Origin: Candidatus Kuenenbacteria bacterium
Lineage (GTDB): Bacteria > Patescibacteriota > Patescibacteriia > UBA11705 > JABHMO01
Direction: 5' to 3'
Assembly (NCBI GenBank): GCA_013202715.1
Contig: JABMRF010000060.1
Coordinates: forward strand, 1-48,225
DNA: 48,225 bases
Shown piece by piece: positions 24,257-32,215 of the stretch. The notes below the pieces were generated by a model that worked only from the letters and a program-made list of their open reading frames with translations, was not told the DNA's origin and did no database searches. A program made the translations under genes and the position numbers. The number at the start of each line of letters is the position of its first letter. Position 1 is the first letter of the stretch.

Positions 24257-26183
24257 ATTCCCCTAAAAGCCCATCCTCATAAATAGTCTTATCACTCACC
24301 GCAACTAAATCACCTACAAGATCCAGCCAATGGTCTTTTTTTATTTGGGTCAATGAATCTTTTGAATCCAAAACGCTGTACATTCCGGATTTGGCGTTTC
24401 CTTCAATAATTATATCTTCATTCATAAAATAAATCTGGCCGAGACATTTATTCAAAACAGTGTTCGGATGATTTTCAGAAAACAAACTTGTACCAACAAA
24501 ATGTTCAACCGGCTGATAATCATCCTGCTCAATTAAATTCAAAATTGTCGGCGCCACATCTACATGAGAAGCTATTTGTTGTACAACACCTTTTTGTTTG
24601 TCCGGAGTAATGATTAAAAACGGACTGCGATTATATAAATCAAATTTCAACAACGGATCCTTATCTGAAAAATCATAATAACGATGGTCATTATAAATTA
24701 ATACAACTGTGTTATCCAAAAGCTTTTTATCTTCCAATTCTTCAAACAAAACTTTGAGCGCATTATCAACCTCGACAAAAAACCCAAAAACGCGCCTGAT
24801 CTCTTTTTCGCTCAAAGCTGAATTGCTTAAAATCCTCTTATCTATTTTTCCAGTAAAATCCTTAATTTTCAAATTATTTGACCAATCATTGTAAGTCACA
24901 TAATTATCATTGTGCGGACCATGTCCGGTAAAAGTAATAATTTCTGCGAAAAATGGCTCCGACTCTTTTGCCAAAGTTTTAACCGCATCTTTGTAAACTG
25001 AGGCGTCATCTTCTTTTACTTTATAATGCGGTACAAAATAAGTATTATCAAAACCCCACTTTGGCGACAAGACATCCCTGTTCCAAAATTCCGGATAATC
25101 AGAGTGAAATAAATACGTAGAATAATCGTATCTGTTTTTTAAAATACTTGGCAGGCAATAATATTGATTTTGTTGATGAGAATAACTAACCGGCTCATAA
25201 GAATTTGGCCAAAAACTGCACAGAGACGAAAATTCAGCATTAATTGTTTGACAACTATTAGGCTGAAAATTCGGCACAGAGACATTTTCCTTAATTAATT
25301 TTTGTAAATAAGGCATCGGACTTTGTGAATTTTCAATTATCCAGGAACCGGCTGACTCCATCTGTACAATTAAGACATTCGGCTTTTCCGAAAATTCCGG
25401 CAGAGCTATTGTTGAAACTGTTTCACGCTCATTTAAAATATCCAACCTGGAATACAATTCTTTTGTTTGTTCTAAATATGCTGTTCCCTGATCTGAACCG
25501 ACAAGATCATCCCGAGTGCTGGCATAAACCTGACTGTAAAAATGCCCAAAAAAACCAAGATCAGCGACCTGCCCCTTTAGATTCGACCAAGTATCGCGAG
25601 GGTTATTATATAAATATGAGGAAGCTCCGAAAGCAATCAAGTTCACAAGACAAAAAACAATTACCAGCCCCATCACGTATTTCTTTGATCGAGGTTTATT
25701 TTTTGAAATTAAGTTTTTAATTGAAAAATTGAATAAAAACTTTTCACTTTTTTTCGCCGTCAAGCTATAAAATAAAATCGAATTGATAAGTATTCCGACA
25801 AAAATTACTATTGCTAACAAATACAATCTGCCTGGAACCTCATAATAAAAATCTTTGAGGTGATTGAACATCATTGGATTCATTTGGCCGGCTTGATTGA
25901 AACTAAAATCAATAAAAACACGATACACTGAATAATATGCAAAATTGACCAATGATGAAACATAAACAACCATCATTACCAAATAACAAAGAAGATGCCA
26001 CAACTTGTACCGCAAAAAACTTAACAGCAGGCAATAGCTCAAAGTTACAATTGCGATAAAAAATAACTGTAGCCAGGAAAAGCTTAGATCAAGCAAAGAA
26101 AAGTAAACAAAAAAATAGATCGTGTTGAGACACAACATGACAGAAAAGAAAATCGCTGAAATTTTAAGTTTTTGGATATTCAT
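24255..26183 (-). CDS. LTA synthase / phosphoglycerol transferase family sulfatase-fold enzyme
   Basis: Five N-terminal membrane helices (residues ~8-195) are followed by an extracellular alkaline-phosphatase-fold domain: NVLIVQMES (metal Glu), SCQTINAEFSS with the nucleophile Thr near residue 310, FHSDYPEFWNRD, TFTGHGPH and LIYNDHRY (family YGDHG). LtaS enzymes transfer glycerol-phosphate from phosphatidylglycerol to polymer; substrate here unknown, presumably an envelope polymer. 642 residues is normal for LtaS. No ribosome site; short word-repeat leader. Confidence 0.88.
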   Translation of the reverse strand: MNIQKLKISAIFFSVMLCLNTIYFFVYFSLLDLSFSWLQLFFIAIVTLSYCLLLSFLRYKLWHLLCYLVMMVVYVSSLVNFAYYSVYRVFIDFSFNQAGQMNPMMFNHLKDFYYEVPGRLYLLAIVIFVGILINSILFYSLTAKKSEKFLFNFSIKNLISKNKPRSKKYVMGLVIVFCLVNLIAFGASSYLYNNPRDTWSNLKGQVADLGFFGHFYSQVYASTRDDLVGSDQGTAYLEQTKELYSRLDILNERETVSTIALPEFSEKPNVLIVQMESAGSWIIENSQSPMPYLQKLIKENVSVPNFQPNSCQTINAEFSSLCSFWPNSYEPVSYSHQQNQYYCLPSILKNRYDYSTYLFHSDYPEFWNRDVLSPKWGFDNTYFVPHYKVKEDDASVYKDAVKTLAKESEPFFAEIITFTGHGPHNDNYVTYNDWSNNLKIKDFTGKIDKRILSNSALSEKEIRRVFGFFVEVDNALKVLFEELEDKKLLDNTVVLIYNDHRYYDFSDKDPLLKFDLYNRSPFLIITPDKQKGVVQQIASHVDVAPTILNLIEQDDYQPVEHFVGTSLFSENHPNTVLNKCLGQIYFMNEDIIIEGNAKSGMYSVLDSKDSLTQIKKDHWLDLVGDLVAVSDKTIYEDGLLGE

Positions 26184-26186
26184 TAA

Positions 26187-26222
26187 CTAAGTTAAAAGTA
26201 GAAAGTTAAAAAGTTAGAAAGG
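26187..26222. repeat. Word-repeat leader between femX and LTA synthase genes
   Basis: AAGTTAAAAGTAG / AAAGTTAAAAAGTTAGAAAG words, just before the minus-strand start codon of the LTA-synthase-like gene. Confidence 0.7.
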
Positions 26223-26228
26223 AGCACC

Positions 26229-27245
26229 TCAAGCTTTGAATGCTTTCCGAATAAATCGATATAATCCGAGTTTCACCGGCTGATAAACTTTTTCATAAGT
26301 GCCAATATATTCAGTTATTTCCGCGTTCGGCGAAAATCCCATTTTGAATTTTGTAAATCCGGCCCAGTTTGCTTCCCTGCCGGTTGAGTCCGGCGGAGCA
26401 GCACCCCAAAAATCGTAAAACCACAACCCTTCAGCCTTTGCATCTTTTATTGCCTGCCATTGCAATAGATGCGGAGCCATTATATTGCGGAATTTGTAAT
26501 CAGATGCGCCGAATAAGTACGTGGCGGTGTCATTCCAAAAAACCATAATACTTGCTGCGATAATTTTTCCCTCAAATTTCACCAAATACAACCTAGCAAA
26601 CGGAACTTTTAGCAACTTTTTAAAATACTCCTGCGAAAAATAAATAAATTTCTGACGTTGCATTGTTTTCTTTAACAATTCATAAAACTCCTTGTACATT
26701 GAACTATCAGCAATAATTTCTACACCCTTTTTTTGTGCCAAACGAATATTATATCTGGTTTTCTGATTCATTTGGTTTAATAAATCCTCTTCCTCTTTTC
26801 TTAAATCCAAAATCAAAGTGTGTCGAGGTTGCATGTCCAATTTTGTTTTCTCAAAACGATGCTCACCAAAGACTTTCAACCAGTTTTGATCATTGGTTAA
26901 AGGGTCCAATTCAAAAGTCAAACCGTTTTCATTCTTAGCAATTTCATTAATTTTTTTCACAATCAAAGAAAATATTTGTGCGACAGAATCCGTCATTTTA
27001 TCGAGAAAAACGGGTCCTCTAGGGCAATAAAGCACGCTCTGACCCAATTGCATATTTTGTTTGTATATAAAAAAAACCGCAAGCCACTCATTATCCTTCT
27101 CAACTACAAATCGCCAAACCTTGTCCTTGACTTGCGCCAAAAAATCACCCCACTCGTAAGATTGCAAAAAAGAACCCGCCTCGTTTGTGCGGACAAATTC
27201 GTTCCATTTTTCTTTTTCACCAATTGTGGCTTCGCGGATTTGCAT
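26229..27245 (-). CDS. FemAB/FemX-family peptidyltransferase
   Basis: Twin GNAT-like domains: the first with GSFLQSYEWGDFL and LYCPRGPVF, the second with KTRYNIRLAQKKGV, AASIMVFWNDTATYLFGASD and FYDFWG, which are FemX/lipid II:glycyltransferase hallmarks. It uses aminoacyl-tRNA to add amino acids to the peptidoglycan stem peptide. 338 residues is normal. Located next to LTA synthase, making a small envelope cluster. No ribosome site; long word-repeat leader. Confidence 0.9.
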   Translation of the reverse strand: MQIREATIGEKEKWNEFVRTNEAGSFLQSYEWGDFLAQVKDKVWRFVVEKDNEWLAVFFIYKQNMQLGQSVLYCPRGPVFLDKMTDSVAQIFSLIVKKINEIAKNENGLTFELDPLTNDQNWLKVFGEHRFEKTKLDMQPRHTLILDLRKEEEDLLNQMNQKTRYNIRLAQKKGVEIIADSSMYKEFYELLKKTMQRQKFIYFSQEYFKKLLKVPFARLYLVKFEGKIIAASIMVFWNDTATYLFGASDYKFRNIMAPHLLQWQAIKDAKAEGLWFYDFWGAAPPDSTGREANWAGFTKFKMGFSPNAEITEYIGTYEKVYQPVKLGLYRFIRKAFKA

Positions 27246-27246
27246 A

Positions 27247-27345
27247 AAATAATATAGCGAATTTAGAGATTAAGAGAATTAAGTAAATTTAAAATTTTAG
27301 GCTTAGACAATTCGCTCAATTCGCTTAGTTCGCTTAATTAACTTC
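27247..27345. repeat. Word-repeat leader of femX-like gene
   Basis: Left block AGAGATTAAGAGAATTAAG and right block TTCGCTCAATTCGCTTAG-type words (TTCGCTNA four times), with AGCGAATT at the far left as inverted partner. Confidence 0.75.
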
Positions 27346-27357
27346 TGACACCTTTCC

Positions 27358-27933
27358 CTAAATCCTTTTTAACGCTTCGCGCACTTTCTCGCTAACATCT
27401 GTCACATCTGCCGGAACTTTTCTGAGCGCTTCTCTGGCTTGCCCGACTGAATAGCCAAGACTGACCAAGGCTTCAATCGCATCTGAATCTGCGCCCATAG
27501 CTTCACTGGATTTAAGATCGCCCATTCCAACTGAAGGAAGTACTTTGTTTTTTAATTCGAGGACAATTCTCTCTGCAGTTTTCGATCCGATTCCGGAAAC
27601 TTTTTTTAGAATGGAAGCGTCCTGATTTATAATCGCTGAAATAATATCTTCCGGGCTGGCAATTGCAAAAACGCCCAGCGCAGTTTTCGGTCCGATTCCT
27701 GATATTGAAATCAATTGTTCAAATAGTTTTAATTCTGAATGTTTTATAAAACCAAAAAGCCCAAGTGCGTCTTCGCGCACATACTGATAAGTGTGCAATT
27801 CCAGTTCAGAATCAATTTCTGCTTTCAATAAAACTTCGGCCGGAACAAAGATCTTGTAACCAATTCCGTTGTTTTCCAGGACAAGGAAATTGCTGTCTTT
27901 TTGTTTAATTTTGCCTTTTATAAATGCAATCAT
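27358..27933 (-). CDS. ruvA: Holliday junction branch migration protein RuvA
   Basis: MIAFIKGKI and the OB domain (1-62), then two helix-hairpin-helix motifs (ISGIGPKTALGVF and VSGIGSKTAERIVLEL, residues ~77-125) and domain III (~148-191, ALVSLGYSVGQAREAL) that contacts RuvB. Full length (191 residues). No ribosome site; the start codon is the last of several CTATG words in the leader. Confidence 0.95.
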   Translation of the reverse strand: MIAFIKGKIKQKDSNFLVLENNGIGYKIFVPAEVLLKAEIDSELELHTYQYVREDALGLFGFIKHSELKLFEQLISISGIGPKTALGVFAIASPEDIISAIINQDASILKKVSGIGSKTAERIVLELKNKVLPSVGMGDLKSSEAMGADSDAIEALVSLGYSVGQAREALRKVPADVTDVSEKVREALKRI

Positions 27934-27935
27934 AG

Positions 27936-28018
27936 CTCATACAACATTACTCATAGAACATAGAACAACTGATAAGAATTGATCCATGCTCCACGCTCCA
28001 TGTTTCATGTTTCATGAT
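27936..28018. repeat. Word-repeat leader of ruvA
   Basis: CATAGAACATAGAAC words near 27952-27966 and CATGCTCCACGCTCCATG / TTTCATG words near 27985-28015. Read on the minus strand, the ATG-bearing words run up to the real ruvA start. Confidence 0.75.
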
Positions 28019-28059
28019 ACCTCATTTTGCTTGAAATTTCAACCTGTTAAGTTGGAAAG

Positions 28060-28194
28060 GGGGCTCCATATTTGCGAAGCACTGTGGAGCCCTGGTTGGG
28101 GCAATTTGAAATACCCCATTATGACTCCACAGCTCTTCTTCGCGGAGCCTGTCCCGAGTGAAGTCGAGGGGCTACGAAGAGACTATGGAGCCCC
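28060..28194. repeat. Nested palindromic element, ~135 bp
   Basis: Closing helix GGGGCTCCATA (28060-28070) / TATGGAGCCCC (28184-28194), 11 bp perfect. Inside: CTGTGGAG (28082-28089) / CTCCACAG (28125-28132), a TGGGG/CCCCA hairpin (28097-28118) and CTCTTC (28133-28138) / GAAGAG (28176-28181), enclosing a CCTGTCCCGAGTGAAGTCGA segment of a familiar REP-like palindrome type. A T5 run follows on the plus strand. No gene. It could be stacked mobile palindromes or a structured RNA. Confidence 0.75.
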
Positions 28195-28211
28195 TTTTTG
28201 AACTAACAAAA

Positions 28212-28237
28212 AATTCCGCGAGCTTTGTCACGGAATT
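28212..28237 (-). terminator. Intrinsic terminator of the 28245 pseudogene
   Basis: AATTCCG (28212-28218) / CGGAATT (28231-28237), then U-run on the minus strand. Confidence 0.75.
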
Positions 28238-28244
28238 ATACTTC

Positions 28245-28529
28245 TTATTTTAACTCAAACCCCAAACGCTCTAAGGAGTAATCAAAATGACTTTTCACTT
28301 GTTCTTTCTCATCATCAGAAAGCTCTACCCAAAGTTCTTTTACTCGAGTTTCACTTCTGGAAAGAGCTATAAATGCATTGCTCATATTATCCATTGCTGC
28401 CAATTCACCTGGGTCTGTATGAAGGCATCCATAACCAGCCGATGCTCTCTCTTACTGTGCCCTCCCACATCTCCTAGAACAACTCAAATGATCCTTTAAA
28501 GCTTCTCCAAACTGTTCCACCTTGTCCAT
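28245..28529 (-). pseudogene. Small orphan gene with two compensating frameshifts
   Basis: Starts MDKVEQFGEALKDHL behind an AAGGGGG ribosome site and ends LSDDEKEQVKSHFDYS..LGFELK at a TAA followed by a terminator. In the starting frame there is a TAA after 25 codons. The next frame carries the plausible middle part VVLGDVGGHSKREHRLVMDA (also preceded by a stop), after which the original frame resumes with DPGELAAMDNMSNAFIAL. Two indels (or base-call errors) of opposite sign therefore split a ~95-residue protein. Full expression signals remain, so the damage is recent or artefactual. Family unknown. Confidence 0.65.
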
Positions 28530-28563
28530 CAAAACCCCCTTTGTGCTAGCAGGTTGCAATTCA

Positions 28564-28998
28564 TTATTTCAGGACCCATCTATCTCGGCCTTTCTTGGTT
28601 GGTCGTTTGATTGCTCGAAGCCCGAGAACAGCTGCAAGAACAGGAACAAATCCCTGCACAGCAAATTTCAAATTGCCTTTTAACCCTGGATCATATTGCC
28701 CAAAACGGTTACTCAAAATCGACTTGACCCAATGACCACTCTTGAAGAGCCAAATTCTCTGCTTGCCTCGGAAAAACTGCAGACATTCCTTGTCATCCCA
28801 AACATAAATGATCATATCACCAGCTTGAAGATTGGTACACCACATGGCGGGCTCATTTTTCCCAAGTCTCATACCAAACGGAAAATCTGGCCTGGTCTTT
28901 TCGCCTCCGCCCTTATTTGTTTCACCGCAATTCGGACAACATTTCTCTGTTCCTTTGTACTCTGAAAAGCATTTCCAACAAACTGTTAAAGGTGCCAT
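28564..28998 (-). CDS. Orphan zinc-ribbon protein, 144 residues
   Basis: Start at the ATG (28998) behind GGGAGGG; the frame stays open upstream but without a ribosome site. N-terminal zinc ribbon CWKC...CCPNC (residues ~6-23), a central beta region (MIIYVWDDKECLQFF), then a hydrophobic stretch (FAVQGFVPVLAAVLGL, ~115-130) and basic tail. Possibly a membrane-associated small protein. No family recognised. Confidence 0.72.
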   Translation of the reverse strand: MAPLTVCWKCFSEYKGTEKCCPNCGETNKGGGEKTRPDFPFGMRLGKNEPAMWCTNLQAGDMIIYVWDDKECLQFFRGKQRIWLFKSGHWVKSILSNRFGQYDPGLKGNLKFAVQGFVPVLAAVLGLRAIKRPTKKGRDRWVLK

Positions 28999-29088
28999 GG
29001 CAATTCCCTCCCGCGCCCTTCGAAGCTCTGACAAAGTACAAAACGAAGAAGGGCTTACTCCATTAAAAAGGACAATCTATTATATTTA

Positions 29089-29117
29089 AACCTATCATCT
29101 AAAAATTATTCTGTCAA
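29089..29117 (-). promoter_or_regulatory. Promoter of the zinc-ribbon orphan
   Basis: Minus strand TTGACA (29117-29112), 17 bp, TAGGTT (29094-29089). Confidence 0.65.
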
Positions 29118-29122
29118 CCTGC

Positions 29123-29205
29123 AGACGCGAAAGCGCAAAAGTTGGAAAAGCGCGAAAAAATCGATTCGTACTTTTTGCGATTTTGCTCGTTTCGCGTTTT
29201 TGCGT
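29123..29205. repeat. Word-repeat tract GCGAAAA...TTTTGCG
   Basis: Left block of GCGAAA/GCGCAAAA words (29123-29162) and right block of TTTTGCG / TTTCGCG inverted words (29172-29204), able to form a long imperfect hairpin. Unlike the others it lies upstream of a promoter rather than in a leader. Confidence 0.75.
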
Positions 29206-29213
29206 TATTAAAA

Positions 29214-29241
29214 AATCCCAGCCAGAATGCAGGCTGAGATT
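29214..29241 (-). terminator. Intrinsic terminator of the 29249 gene
   Basis: AATCCCAGCC / GGCTGAGATT (10 bp with G-U pairs on the minus strand), followed by a U6 run. Confidence 0.8.
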
Positions 29242-29248
29242 TGTTTTG

Positions 29249-29623
29249 CTAGGAAGCATAGTACCAAGTCGCATTATTTGTGATAATCAAAGCGATTTGT
29301 TCCAATAGCTCCGAGGGAATTGTCCGCTTTTTGTCCATCAAAGAACAATCGTCATTAACCGCCCAGGCAGCATCCGGCCTCGTCGAACGTAATGATCGTT
29401 CACGATACCGACCGCCACCAATACACTGTGCAAGAGTTAAACCAAACGCATGTCTGATTTTGTAATAAAGCGCCAGATGATACATATGACCTGCTTCGTC
29501 AATGATCAAAGTCAGTTTCCCACTTCCATCATCATACAAAAGAAAGACACCCGCTGTTTTATCCCGCTTGGCAGGATTAAAAAATGTAAATTCTCCGCTC
29601 ATTTTCAAAACCTTAATGTTCAT
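29249..29623 (-). CDS. Orphan protein, 124 residues, downstream of U32 peptidase
   Basis: ATG 29623 follows AAGGGG. Mixed alpha/beta, soluble, with GEFTFFNPAKRD and FGLTLAQCIGGGRYR as recognisable but unassigned segments. The start is 16 bases from the stop of the U32 gene without a terminator between, so they are probably co-transcribed. No family recognised. Confidence 0.7.
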   Translation of the reverse strand: MNIKVLKMSGEFTFFNPAKRDKTAGVFLLYDDGSGKLTLIIDEAGHMYHLALYYKIRHAFGLTLAQCIGGGRYRERSLRSTRPDAAWAVNDDCSLMDKKRTIPSELLEQIALIITNNATWYYAS

Positions 29624-29639
29624 GGACACCCCTTTTGGA

Positions 29640-30890
29640 TTATAGATTCCTTACTTTCCTTCTCAACAATGTATATTTCGGTAAATCTTTTTTAACTGGA
29701 ATGATAATGCTTTTTCCCTGCCCACCATGCGCTTCGGAAACTTCATTCATATCTTCATCATACATTTTTTCAATCTTAATTTCAAAATTCTCTCCACCCG
29801 GCACAACGAATTCAATCTGATCTCCAACAAATATTTGATTATGAACTTTAATCCGTACATCCGTACCAGATCCGCCTGCCTTGCCGAAGCTCCCCAAGAG
29901 CGAAGGCAGGTAATCCGTAACAATCCCACAGAATTCCCATTCACATTCTTCATGACATTTATCTGTCTTCTGTTCTACTTTATCTTTTCCAAAAATAAAT
30001 CCGGTTGTGAATCCACGGTTTTGGGATTTTTTTAATTCTTCAATTGGTTGAGTTATATTCAGTGTTCCATTATCCATAATCTCTCTGTAAACCTTGACCG
30101 TATTGCCTAAATAATACGCGCTCTTTGCTCTTCCTTCGATCTTGAACGAAACAACGCCAGCTTCTTTCAGCTCTTCCAAAGAATCAACCAGACATAAATC
30201 TTTTGAATTCATTATATAACTGCCGTGTTGGTCTTCTTCTATTTCCAATGGTAGTTCCGGCCGTTTTTCTTCCCGCAATTCCACGTCATATTTCCATCGA
30301 CATGGTTGAGTGCAATCGCCCAAATTAGCAGAGCGATCATTATAAAATTTTGATAACAAACACCGACCAGAATATGACATGCACATTGCGCCGTGCACAA
30401 AACATTCCAGTTCAACTTCCGAAACTTTTTCGTGAATTTCGTGAATTTCATCCAATGTAACTTCGCGGCCGAGAACGATTCGGCTAATCCCCTGTTCATG
30501 CCAGAATTTTGCTGATTGCCAGTTGGTACAATTGGCCTGGGTTGAAAGATGAATCTTGACATTCGGCCAAATTTTCTTTACCATAGATAAGATACCCGGG
30601 TCGGAAATAATCAGAGCATCTGGTTGTATTTTCTTTAATTCCAGGATATAATCTTCAAGATCCAGTAAATGCTTATTATGCGCAAAGATATTTACAGTCA
30701 CATAAACTCGCTTTCCAAGACTGTGCGCATACTGAATTCCTTCATCTAATTTAGCAAAATCGAACTGATTTATTCGAACACGAAGAGAGAATTCCGGGAT
30801 ACCGCAATATACAGCATCAGCGCCAAAAGCAAAAGCTGTTTTTAACTTATCTAGATTGCCAGCCGGAGCTAATAATTCAGGTTGGTTCAT
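29640..30890 (-). CDS. U32-family peptidase / tRNA hydroxylation protein TrhP-like
   Basis: Starts MNQPELLAPAGNLDKLKTA, the usual U32 opening; the frame extends upstream but without a start context. The U32 signature E-x-F-x2-G-x-x-C-x4-G-x-C is exact (Glu162 to Cys177, ECFVHGAMCMSYSGRC), followed by Cys residues of the QPCRW region. TrhP/YegQ proteins take part in prephenate-dependent 5-hydroxyuridine formation in tRNA. A ~45-bp palindromic element is inserted in frame near residues 325-342 (LPSLLGSFGKAGGSGTD). The promoter suggests a leaderless mRNA. Confidence 0.9.
   Translation of the reverse strand: MNQPELLAPAGNLDKLKTAFAFGADAVYCGIPEFSLRVRINQFDFAKLDEGIQYAHSLGKRVYVTVNIFAHNKHLLDLEDYILELKKIQPDALIISDPGILSMVKKIWPNVKIHLSTQANCTNWQSAKFWHEQGISRIVLGREVTLDEIHEIHEKVSEVELECFVHGAMCMSYSGRCLLSKFYNDRSANLGDCTQPCRWKYDVELREEKRPELPLEIEEDQHGSYIMNSKDLCLVDSLEELKEAGVVSFKIEGRAKSAYYLGNTVKVYREIMDNGTLNITQPIEELKKSQNRGFTTGFIFGKDKVEQKTDKCHEECEWEFCGIVTDYLPSLLGSFGKAGGSGTDVRIKVHNQIFVGDQIEFVVPGGENFEIKIEKMYDEDMNEVSEAHGGQGKSIIIPVKKDLPKYTLLRRKVRNL
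29866..29915. repeat. REP-like palindrome inserted in the U32 gene
   Basis: CCTGCCTT (29875-29882) / AAGGCAGG (29903-29910) with inner GCTC/GAGC. It encodes an extra Gly/Ser-rich loop in frame. Its flank GATCCGCC recurs in the palindrome of the tRNA pseudogene at 47711. Confidence 0.75.
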
Positions 30891-30897
30891 ATACAGT

Positions 30898-30926
30898 AAT
30901 TTTAGCAGAGAATAAGGATTTGTCAA
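30898..30926 (-). promoter_or_regulatory. Promoter of U32 gene, apparently leaderless
   Basis: Minus strand TTGACA (30926-30921), 17 bp, AAAATT (30903-30898). The predicted transcription start coincides with the ATG at 30890. Confidence 0.55.
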
Positions 30927-30944
30927 ATATAGCGGGCCAAGGCC

Positions 30945-30973
30945 TTGACAATATCGTAAAAATACGCTATAAT
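30945..30973 (+). promoter_or_regulatory. Consensus sigma70 promoter of the 31038 gene
   Basis: TTGACA, 17 bp, TATAAT, full consensus; GGCC-AA-GGCC abuts the -35. Confidence 0.88.
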
Positions 30974-31037
30974 ACATCCTTAGACAAATGATCATTAATA
31001 ACTATTTTTAACGTAATTTAACGAATTGGAGGAGAAA

Positions 31038-32171
31038 ATGGATGCTCTTACAGGAAAAAACTCCCAGCCCAACTATCTGCTAGTCGGACACACAGGCGCA
31101 GACTATGACGTACTTTCCGGATTCTTTACCTGGTTAAGAGGTATGGGATTCAACATCATCGAAGCTCTCCAAAACCCAAACATCCAATTTGGGTTCATGG
31201 GGGCCGAGGAACCGATTTACCCACATCCGGTTACCCCGGGAACAATCGTGGAATATTTCGATTGCGGTCCGGGAAAATACAACCACCACGGGAAGGATGA
31301 GGAAGGGAATTCGCTAAAGGACAAGTACGCGAGCGCGACAAGACGGGTGCTTGTGGACTTCCCCAAATTGCAACGCGATCACGCCATGCGGGAAATCGCT
31401 GACTGCGCCGACTGGGTAGATTCACCGCGAAGCCGACCGGCAATAAATCCGGCGGTAAAGGAAGCGAGAAACGACGGCTATCAGTTCTTGGTAGACAAAG
31501 GAGTGGAGAGAGATCTGCGCCTGGTCCGGAATACTCCGTGGCCGATCGACGTGGTCAAGCTCTTTAGCAACATGTCCATTGAGTCCGGTGACATTCCGGA
31601 CGAAGAAAAAGTTCGCGCCGGCCTGCTGATGCTCAATGCCTGGTACAATTGGAGAGTCGTTGCCAAGAGGAAGATCAAGGCACTTCTCGCGGATCCAGGT
31701 ACAATGTCGCATACGATTAATGGGCTGAACTATCTCTTGATCGACAACGCGACGCGGCTCACAACCAAGCTGGTTCGCTATCACCTGCGACAGAAAAACT
31801 TCTGGAGTCACAAAAACGGCGAGCCTGAAAAGGTGATCGACGTCTTGATTGCCAGGTACCTGAATGAAGCTGGCAAAGAGGTCGTTGGGATCACTCTGCT
31901 GGACAACAATACCGTTGAAGGCATGAAGGATCTTTACGAGGAATTCTGCCTGCTTGATCCGGACGCTGCTGAGAATGGAGGGATCTATTTCGAAGACAGT
32001 GGCAACGACGTCGAAGCTGACGAAGGCGACCTGAACAACGCTCCTTCCGGGGACTTCGTCATCTACGTCAGCAAGACGGACATCATCACGATGGGACAGG
32101 TCCACAATCTCACACCGAGATGCCTCACCCGTCGAGAGGAGAAACTTGAAAAAGAGGCCATAACGGCCTAA
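31038..32171 (+). CDS. DHH/MYG1-like metal-dependent hydrolase-like orphan, 377 residues
   Basis: ATG 31038 follows TTGGAGGAG. LLVGHTGADYDVLSGF supplies an H-x3-D-x-D pattern (residues ~17-23), and VEYFDCGPGKYNHHGK a D-x-G...Y-x-H-H-G pattern near 90, similar to the metal sites of DHH phosphoesterases and MYG1-type nucleases. SYASATRRV-like segments and ADWVD follow, and DPGTMSHTING near 220 may complete the site. This is a distant resemblance, not a firm assignment. C-terminus acidic then basic. GC-richer than its neighbours; consensus promoter and own terminator. Confidence 0.7.
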   Translation: MDALTGKNSQPNYLLVGHTGADYDVLSGFFTWLRGMGFNIIEALQNPNIQFGFMGAEEPIYPHPVTPGTIVEYFDCGPGKYNHHGKDEEGNSLKDKYASATRRVLVDFPKLQRDHAMREIADCADWVDSPRSRPAINPAVKEARNDGYQFLVDKGVERDLRLVRNTPWPIDVVKLFSNMSIESGDIPDEEKVRAGLLMLNAWYNWRVVAKRKIKALLADPGTMSHTINGLNYLLIDNATRLTTKLVRYHLRQKNFWSHKNGEPEKVIDVLIARYLNEAGKEVVGITLLDNNTVEGMKDLYEEFCLLDPDAAENGGIYFEDSGNDVEADEGDLNNAPSGDFVIYVSKTDIITMGQVHNLTPRCLTRREEKLEKEAITA

Positions 32172-32180
32172 AAAGAAAAT

Positions 32181-32215
32181 GACGCGACTTGATTCCAAGT
32201 CGCGTCTATTTTTTT
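32181..32215 (+). terminator. Intrinsic terminator
   Basis: 11-bp perfect hairpin GACGCGACTTG / CAAGTCGCGTC followed by T7. Confidence 0.88.
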
